From contig JACZXN010000167.1 of assembly GCA_022571575.1 (NCBI GenBank), forward strand, positions 1 to 5,047: DNA of 5,047 bases, given 5' to 3'. This document shows positions 1 to 3,850 of the stretch, piece by piece. The stretch is from Chloroflexota bacterium. Lineage in GTDB: Bacteria; Chloroflexota; Dehalococcoidia; UBA3495. The translations under genes and the position numbers were made by a program. Below the pieces are notes generated by a model, which was not told where the DNA came from, did no database searches, and worked only from the letters and a program-made list of their open reading frames with translations. Position 1 is the stretch's first letter. Every line of letters starts with the position of its first letter.

Positions 1-799
1 TGTCCCGGGCGAACTGGACCAGGAGCGCGTGCACCTCGTTTCCGTGATCCACGACGACGTCCAGGATCTGCAGCGGGACCGAGTCGTGTTTGCGCAACTT
101 TCCCAAGACCTCCAGGCCGCGGCGGCCTCGGCTGCGCCGGAGCGGGTCGCTGGAATCGGCGATGTGGCGCAATTCGTCCAGCACGAAGCGCGGCACAACC
201 AATGAGCCTTCCAAGAAACCCGTGATGCTCAGGTCGGCGATCCGTCCGTCGATGATCGCGCTGGTGTCCACGAGGATGCTGCCGTTTCGCGAGGATTTTC
301 GCGATTTGACCTTATCGGCCCTGCCGGTCCATCCGTTCCCATGGGAAGCCATGGCGGAGCCGATCGACGGAGGGGGAGCCTCCAGGCCGGGAAAGATGGC
401 GCGCACATCCCGTTCCCGCCGGACTCCCAGCCACAGGCCGAAGAAACCCAGAACTATGTTCACGATCACTGGGACGGCCCAACTGGGCCAACCGGACAGC
501 GTGTACAGAGGAATGGAGACAAGCGAGGCAACGGCCAAGCCCACAAGCAGACCGGCCGTAGCCGAGATCAATGCCGAGCCGGGTATTGAATCGATAAAAT
601 CGGCGATCATGTGCCAGGGCTTGAGGATCAGGAAGGGGATTAAAACTCCCCCGATGATTGCGCCGGCCAGGGCTAGTGCGAGACCCCAGGGCAAGAATTC
701 TTCTTGATTCGAGGATGATTCCGAGATGTATAGTCCGAGCCGCCAGCCAATTACCCCAAGACCCCCGGCGCTCAACGCTCTGAGCATCCAAAGGGCCAT
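1..799 (-). CDS. YacL-like membrane-anchored PIN domain protein, C-terminus cut by window edge
   Basis: Seen: an ATG at 799-797 opens a frame that runs off base 1 (266 residues visible). Residues 1-126 are hydrophobic, with probable membrane segments near 3-25 (weak), 38-59, 75-97 and 107-126. A basic, Ser/Gly-rich linker follows (127-173), then a PIN domain beginning ILVDTSAIIDGRIADL with the first acidic metal ligand D178. The second family block, VVPRFVLDELRHIAD (201-215, acidic E209), is followed by LRRSRGRRGLEVL (220-232). This layout matches Bacillus YacL (about 360 residues: membrane segments, PIN, then a TRAM RNA-binding domain). The remaining PIN residues and any TRAM domain would lie left of base 1. 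Known: PIN domains are Mg/Mn-dependent RNase folds; the substrate of YacL-type proteins is not established to my knowledge. In Firmicutes yacL sits before ispD/ispF, so an isoprenoid gene to the left is possible but unseen. The start is fixed by a very strong Shine-Dalgarno at 818-809. Confidence 0.9.
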   Translation of the reverse strand, partial: MALWMLRALSAGGLGVIGWRLGLYISESSSNQEEFLPWGLALALAGAIIGGVLIPFLILKPWHMIADFIDSIPGSALISATAGLLVGLAVASLVSIPLYTLSGWPSWAVPVIVNIVLGFFGLWLGVRRERDVRAIFPGLEAPPPSIGSAMASHGNGWTGRADKVKSRKSSRNGSILVDTSAIIDGRIADLSITGFLEGSLVVPRFVLDELRHIADSSDPLRRSRGRRGLEVLGKLRKHDSVPLQILDVVVDHGNEVHALLVQFARD

Positions 800-803
800 C
801 AAC

Positions 804-818
804 GGAGGTCACCTCCTT
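804..818 (-). promoter_or_regulatory. Ten-base perfect Shine-Dalgarno of the PIN gene, able to self-pair
   Basis: Read on the minus strand, AAGGAGGTGA (818-809) is complementary to the last ten bases of the usual bacterial 16S 3' end. The next bases, CCTCC (808-804), are the exact complement of the core GGAGG (816-812), so the RNA can form a 5-bp GC-rich stem with a TGA loop that hides the ribosome binding site. The core lies 12 bases from the ATG, slightly far. It decides the start at 799. Whether the hairpin regulates translation is inference. Confidence 0.75.
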
Positions 819-911
819 GCCAGCCGTGGCTCCGGCATCGGGCCAGCCGGGCCAGCAGACGCTGGACTTCTAGTTTTTTAATTTTGGCCGGATATCGAGC
901 CCAGGGAATCT

Positions 912-933
912 AAAAAAGCGGCCGTTTAACCGC
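912..933 (-). terminator. Terminator-like hairpin with T6 tract, minus strand
   Basis: On the minus strand GCGG (933-930) pairs with CCGC (921-918), two further G-T wobble pairs can extend the stem, and the 3' arm is followed immediately by six T (917-912). This resembles a weak rho-independent terminator. It lies 113 bases upstream of the PIN start codon, so it could end a transcript coming from the right, or act as an attenuator in the PIN leader. The stem is short (4 GC pairs plus wobbles), so confidence is low. Confidence 0.35.
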
Positions 934-940
934 CACTGCT

Positions 941-966
941 ATTTTAATCCAGGCAGCGCTGCCTGG
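941..966 (-). promoter_or_regulatory. 18-bp perfect palindrome next to a TAAAAT box; possible operator
   Basis: CCAGGCAGCGCTGCCTGG (949-966) is identical to its reverse complement over all 18 bases. Two bases further in the minus direction lies TAAAAT (946-941), a plausible -10 element for the PIN gene, but no good -35 box is found 16-18 bases upstream. A dyad of this size beside a -10-like box suggests a dimeric repressor site or a cruciform-forming repeat. That role is inference; no regulator is encoded in the window. Confidence 0.35.
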
Positions 967-1264
967 GATACCATCCATGAAGCTCATTGCGATGCATCTG
1001 TTGCCGTCAAGCCGACGGGATGTCCTGCTCCGCAGGCAGTGTATTAGAAGTTTATTTCGGCCGTTTCGCCCGTGCCCGCGAATTGGATTCGGGTAGATTT
1101 GGGCTGCGATTTAGCCTCGATTACCGGGAAAATTGCATCACTCGACAATATTGAGAATAGCACATGTACCCATGAGGGGAAAGGCATTTTTCAGGAATCG
1201 GCCCTCATAGGTCTGCCTCTTGACCCCATCGCGGTGGCGCGTCCGTCCATCTGTATCTAATTTG

Positions 1265-1320
1265 CCGCCCCGTCGTATATTTCCGGGCGTGGGGCGGGAT
1301 TGACCTACGCGCCAGGCGCG
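1265..1320. repeat. Two adjacent GC-rich inverted repeats
   Basis: CCGCCCC (1265-1271) pairs exactly with GGGGCGG (1291-1297) across a 19-base AT-containing loop. Eleven bases later CGCGCC (1308-1313) and GGCGCG (1315-1320) form a second perfect dyad around a single A. Neither is followed by a T tract on either strand, so they are not classical terminators. They may be remnants of dispersed repeats or part of a structured RNA; no function can be assigned. Confidence 0.4.
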
Positions 1321-1397
1321 GCTCTAACCCAACAGGGATTTGGTCCATGACTGGCGAAAGCAAGCCGAGGGTATATCTGGTGGGTTAATTCTGTTCC

Positions 1398-1427
1398 GAG
1401 CCCGTGTTCGACAGGCTCACCATGAGC
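1398..1427. repeat. TTCGACAGGCTCACC-type dispersed repeat copy
   Basis: The core TTCGACAGGCTCACCATGA (1407-1425) resembles, from memory, a short intergenic repeat scattered through many GC-rich bacterial genomes, usually between convergent genes or downstream of genes. Two alternative small stems exist: GAGCC (1398-1402) with GGCTC (1414-1418), and GCTCA (1415-1419) with TGAGC (1423-1427). The two share bases, so only one can form at a time. Only one copy is visible here, so its repeat status cannot be confirmed from the window. Confidence 0.5.
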
Positions 1428-1473
1428 AGTATGAAGGTAATTTGGTTCAATGGTGGGAGCGCGGTTTATACAC

Positions 1474-1508
1474 GTAGGGGCATCCCGATTCCATCGGGAT
1501 GCCCCTAC
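1474..1508. repeat. Perfect 16-bp-stem hairpin, REP/MITE-like, downstream of the CoA-transferase gene
   Basis: GTAGGGGCATCCCGAT (1474-1489) and ATCGGGATGCCCCTAC (1493-1508) are exact reverse complements separated by only three bases (TCC). The element starts 61 bases past the CoA-transferase stop codon in the direction of that gene. There is no T tract after it on either strand, so it is not a typical intrinsic terminator, but such a stem could block 3' exonucleases or pause polymerase. GTAGGGGC-ended palindromes of this kind are, as I recall, dispersed repeats in Chloroflexota and cyanobacterial genomes. A mobile or REP-like origin is inference. Confidence 0.75.
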
Positions 1509-1568
1509 ACGCCAATGCCAGTTTAATTGTTCAGAACCGCTCGCCCATAACGAAACGCGGCGAGCCGC

Positions 1569-2804
1569 CTAGCTGGGATCGGGCGCTCCCTCGACCTCGT
1601 GGTAAAGGTCTTCTTCGGAGATCACGTTGTTCTTTTTGAAAGCCTCGATCTCTTCCGAAGAGTAGCCCAAGATTTCGGAGAGGACCTCGTCGTTGTGCTC
1701 GCCAACCTTGGGAGTGACGCCGATGTTCACCGGGGTGCGGGAGAAATGCCAGTAGTCGCCGGAGACGGCGATGGTGCCGGCCAGGAAATCGTCCACCTCC
1801 ACCATGGTGCGCCGCTCCCAGGGATGGGGGTCGGCTGCGGCCATGGGGATGTCGTTGACCGGCGCCGCCACCACGTCGTGCTTGGTGAAGTGGGCAATGG
1901 CTTGGTCCATGGTCATGGTGGCGAGCAGTTCGTTCAGGGCCTCGTTCACGATCGCGGCGTTCTTGGCCCGGTCGGGCCGGTTGTTGAAGCGGGGGTCCTC
2001 CAGCCACTCGGGCTTGTCCAGGGCGTTGCAGACCCGGTACCAGTGGTGCTGGTCCCCGGCGGAGAGCAGGACCCAGCCCTCTTTGCAGGGATAGATGCCG
2101 GAGGGAGGGGCGGTGGAATTGGAGTCGCCCCGCGTGGGCTTGATGCCGGAGCCGTGGTAGGCGGTGATGGGGATCTCGGTCATGGAATAGCCGGTGTCGG
2201 CCAGACAGACGTCCATGGACTGGCCCAGGCCGGAGATCTCGCGTTCGTGGAGGGCGGCCAGGCAGCCGATGGCGGCATGTAGGGAGGTGATGCGGTCGAT
2301 GATGGGGACGCCGGTCCTGATGGGAGGCATGCCCTCTTCGCCGGTGAGCATGGTGATGCCGGACATGGTCTGGCCGATGGGGTCGTAGCCGATCTGGTCG
2401 CGGTAGGGTCCGAACTGGCCGTAGGCGGAGACATTGACCATGATGATGCGGGGGTTGAGCTCCTTGAGTTGGTCGTAGCCGAAGCCCATCTTCTCGATGG
2501 TGCCGGGCCTGAAGTTCTGGACCAGGACGTCGGAGACCTTGATCAGGCGTCTGAGGGCCTCCTTGCCTTCTTCTTTTCGGAGGTCCATGGAGAGGGACTT
2601 CTTGCCGGAGTTGTACTGGACCCAGTAGGAGGATTGTTTCTTGACCCAGGGGCCGTGGTAGCGGGTCTCCTCGCCGCCCAGACGTTCGACCTTGATGACC
2701 TCGGCGCCCATGCGGGCCAGGACCTGGGCGCAGCGTGGGCCGGCCTGGTGACGGCCCAGGTCGATGACGCGGATATTTTCCAGGGGATGGTTGAGAGCGG
2801 GCAT
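1569..2804 (-). CDS. CaiB/BaiF family (family III) acyl-CoA transferase
   Basis: A 411-residue protein of typical family length. Known of the family: it moves CoA between carboxylic acids (formyl-CoA:oxalate, carnitine, succinyl-CoA:aryl or methyl-branched acid transferases) through an aspartyl-CoA thioester, as a cytosolic interlocked dimer. Seen: the N-terminal nucleotide-fold signature ENIRVIDLG...AGPRCAQVLARMGAEVIKVE (residues 9-41), the block LSMDLRKEEGKEAL (71-84), VLVQNFRPG (93-101), the GYDPIGQTMSG stretch (139-149), then RTGVPIIDRITSL with the expected catalytic Asp at 170. After it come REISGLGQSMDVCLAD (188-203) and a C-terminal small domain with PEWLEDPRF and a VVAAPVND motif near 311-318. 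Start choice: the ATG at 2804 has AGGGGG ten bases upstream (2820-2815) and fits the family N-terminus. A TTG 15 codons earlier (2849) falls inside the -10 box. The acid substrate cannot be assigned from sequence. The upstream hydrolase gene is codirectional, 118 bp away. Confidence 0.95.
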   Translation of the reverse strand: MPALNHPLENIRVIDLGRHQAGPRCAQVLARMGAEVIKVERLGGEETRYHGPWVKKQSSYWVQYNSGKKSLSMDLRKEEGKEALRRLIKVSDVLVQNFRPGTIEKMGFGYDQLKELNPRIIMVNVSAYGQFGPYRDQIGYDPIGQTMSGITMLTGEEGMPPIRTGVPIIDRITSLHAAIGCLAALHEREISGLGQSMDVCLADTGYSMTEIPITAYHGSGIKPTRGDSNSTAPPSGIYPCKEGWVLLSAGDQHHWYRVCNALDKPEWLEDPRFNNRPDRAKNAAIVNEALNELLATMTMDQAIAHFTKHDVVAAPVNDIPMAAADPHPWERRTMVEVDDFLAGTIAVSGDYWHFSRTPVNIGVTPKVGEHNDEVLSEILGYSSEEIEAFKKNNVISEEDLYHEVEGAPDPS

Positions 2805-2848
2805 GGGCGGAAGACCCCCTACAAAGCATATGTGACGGGATTTGGGCA

Positions 2849-2878
2849 ATTGTAAGACTGGCCGGCGGTTGGTGTCCA
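2849..2878 (-). promoter_or_regulatory. Sigma70-like promoter of the CoA-transferase gene
   Basis: On the minus strand TGGACA (2878-2873, five of six matches to TTGACA) is followed after 18 bases by TACAAT (2854-2849, five of six matches to TATAAT). Transcription would begin near 2842, giving a leader of about 38 bases before the ATG at 2804. This suggests the CoA-transferase is not solely dependent on read-through from the hydrolase gene. Confidence 0.55.
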
Positions 2879-2922
2879 GAACGGCGCCGCCCGCAGATAC
2901 GAGACAGCCGGACTGATGCCGG

Positions 2923-3660
2923 TTACACCGGCCCCACCGCCGGACTGGCGAAGGACACAGGCGACGGCTGGAAGAGCCAGACCTCGGTCTGGGATGGCAG
3001 GCTCTGGGGAGAGAAAATGGCGGTGTGGCCGTCCAACCGCTTGACCCTTGGCTGGGTGGCCAGCCAGCCTTCCGGGGGTTCCAGGCCGGTATCGGCGGCC
3101 ATCAGCCCCGGTATCTGATAGTGCATCGGGATCACCACCCTGGGTTCCAGCCGCTGGATGAGAGAGTCAACCTCTCCGTAGGACAGAAGATGGCTGGAAT
3201 CGTCCACGGTCACCAGGAGCACGTCGATATCGCCGATGGAACGGGCCACGTCCGCCGGCCAGTCGGCCCGGTTGTCGCCCAGATGCAGGAAGCTGACGCC
3301 GCCGGTCTCCAGCCGGAACATCACGTTGGGGAACTCGCGCAGCCGGGAGGCCCCCGAGTGCAGGTCCTGGACTCCCCGGATGGCCAGGTCCCGGTTGGCG
3401 AACTCCCCCGGCATCCGGATCAAGGACGCCCCTTCCGGCAGCCGCTCGGCGGCGTCATGGTCGAAATGGGCGTGGGTGATCAGGCCGAGGTCGCACTCCA
3501 CGTCGGGAAAAAGGCGGGTGAACCAGTACCGTTCCGAGATGTTGCGGTAGGGGTCGGCCAACACCCTGAACCCGGCCTCAGTCTGCCAGCGAAAGGCGCA
3601 ATGGCCGTAGTAGGACAAGGTCAGGGGGCCGTCAGCCCCGGAGCCGGATGGTGTCGACAT
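2923..3660 (-). CDS. MBL-fold metal-dependent hydrolase, UlaG-like (COG2220 type)
   Basis: A 245-residue single-domain metallo-beta-lactamase-fold protein, probably cytosolic (no signal peptide or membrane segment). Seen: the N-terminal YYGHCAFRW block (H20) typical of UlaG-like hydrolases, LADPY (34-38), then the metal-binding motif THAHFDHD with H63, H65, D67 and H68. HLGD (126-129) supplies the bridging Asp 129, and PMHY (178-181) supplies the last His, H180. H101 in DLHSGAS is a candidate for the remaining metal His. This fits a two-metal site. Known relatives range from L-ascorbate-6-phosphate lactonase to uncharacterised hydrolases and N-acyl-phosphatidylethanolamine phospholipase D-like enzymes, so the substrate is open. 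Start: ATG at 3660 has AGAGG (3672-3668) seven bases upstream. An in-frame ATG at 3741 has no ribosome binding site and would add 27 residues unlike the family. The C-terminal tail after about residue 216 is Ser/Pro-rich. Confidence 0.9.
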   Translation of the reverse strand: MSTPSGSGADGPLTLSYYGHCAFRWQTEAGFRVLADPYRNISERYWFTRLFPDVECDLGLITHAHFDHDAAERLPEGASLIRMPGEFANRDLAIRGVQDLHSGASRLREFPNVMFRLETGGVSFLHLGDNRADWPADVARSIGDIDVLLVTVDDSSHLLSYGEVDSLIQRLEPRVVIPMHYQIPGLMAADTGLEPPEGWLATQPRVKRLDGHTAIFSPQSLPSQTEVWLFQPSPVSFASPAVGPV

Positions 3661-3739
3661 CGAAGAACCTCTAATCAAGCCGGGTTCGGTCAAATCGGGT
3701 GCCGAGTTCAGGTGCGGACCGCGGACCAAGACGAATGTC

Positions 3740-3745
3740 ATTCTA
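3740..3745 (-). promoter_or_regulatory. Possible -10 box of the hydrolase gene
   Basis: TAGAAT (3745-3740 on the minus strand) matches the -10 consensus at five of six bases. It lies about 80 bases upstream of the hydrolase start, but no convincing -35 element stands 16-18 bases before it. Weak candidate only. Confidence 0.25.
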
Positions 3746-3783
3746 GCGGAGGCGATGCACCGGCGCCATCCGGTGGCAGGCTG

Positions 3784-3813
3784 TTGACATTGGCTAAAAA
3801 TTGGTAATATATA
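3784..3813 (+). promoter_or_regulatory. Strong sigma70-like promoter of the DUF2851 gene
   Basis: A perfect TTGACA (3784-3789) is followed by an AT-rich tract giving overlapping -10 candidates: ATATAT after 17 bases (3807-3812) or TATATA after 18 (3808-3813). Transcription would start near 3820, about 30 bases before the TTG start codon. Two ATTGG copies (3789-3793 and 3800-3804) lie 11 bp apart, one helical turn, within the spacer and could be a regulator site (inference). This is the most AT-rich patch of the right half of the window. Confidence 0.65.
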
Positions 3814-3835
3814 TCATGGTTTCGGTAAGTGAGAT

Positions 3836-3840
3836 GAGGA
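3836..3840 (+). promoter_or_regulatory. Ribosome binding site deciding the TTG start of the DUF2851 gene
   Basis: GAGGA lies ten bases before the TTG at 3851. An in-frame TGA at 3830-3832 excludes any start further upstream, and no in-frame ATG lies between that stop and 3851. The alternatives are GTG codons at 3866 and 3878, which lack a comparable upstream purine box. Confidence 0.55.
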
Positions 3841-3850
3841 ATCTAGGGCA

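Larger units (their letters stand above)
800..1568. other. Long gene-free region rich in inverted repeats
   Basis: About 770 bp separates the PIN gene start from the CoA-transferase stop, and I find no credible protein gene, tRNA or rRNA in it. It holds the PIN gene leader and Shine-Dalgarno, a terminator-like hairpin (912-933), an 18-bp palindrome (949-966), and small hairpins at 852-865 (CCAGC/GCTGG), 1004-1018 (CCGTC/GACGG) and 1024-1036 (CCTGC/GCAGG). It also holds GC-rich inverted repeats at 1265-1297 and 1308-1320 and two dispersed-repeat-like elements (1398-1427 and 1474-1508). A 62-codon GTG-initiated frame at 1072-1260 lacks a ribosome binding site and any recognisable motif. Base composition is visibly less GC-rich around 866-1260 than in the flanking genes. 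It may contain a small RNA or decayed repeat copies, but nothing I can name. Confidence 0.7.

Noticed and set aside
312..812. Minus-strand frame starting GTG at 812 over the PIN gene
   Set aside because: Wrong frame for the PIN motifs, and its GTG lies within the Shine-Dalgarno.
807..818. Plus-strand bases resembling the 3' end of 16S rRNA (TCACCTCCTT)
   Set aside because: Only ten bases match and no rRNA sequence flanks them; it is simply the complement of a perfect Shine-Dalgarno.
852..879. CCAGC/GCTGG hairpin followed by a T6 tract on the plus strand as a terminator
   Set aside because: The T tract begins eight bases after the stem and no plus-strand gene ends upstream.
1072..1260. 62-codon GTG-initiated plus-strand frame in the gene-free region
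   Set aside because: No ribosome binding site, no recognisable domain or membrane segment, and no plausible promoter close by.
1398..1460. TTCGA- and GGTTCAA-like strings as a possible tRNA T arm
   Set aside because: The flanking bases do not pair as a T stem and no acceptor, D or anticodon arm can be drawn.
1599..2282. Long plus-strand frame antisense to the CoA-transferase
   Set aside because: Gly/Val/His-rich composition with no motif; a mirror of codon bias on the opposite strand.
1531..2829. A 432-codon minus-strand frame overlapping the CoA-transferase
   Set aside because: Its product is a Pro/Arg/His/Gly-rich string without family motifs, as expected for a GC-rich shadow of the real frame, which carries clear CaiB/BaiF motifs.
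3025..3807. 260-codon plus-strand frame antisense to the MBL hydrolase
   Set aside because: No recognisable domain; the minus-strand frame has all the metal-binding motifs.
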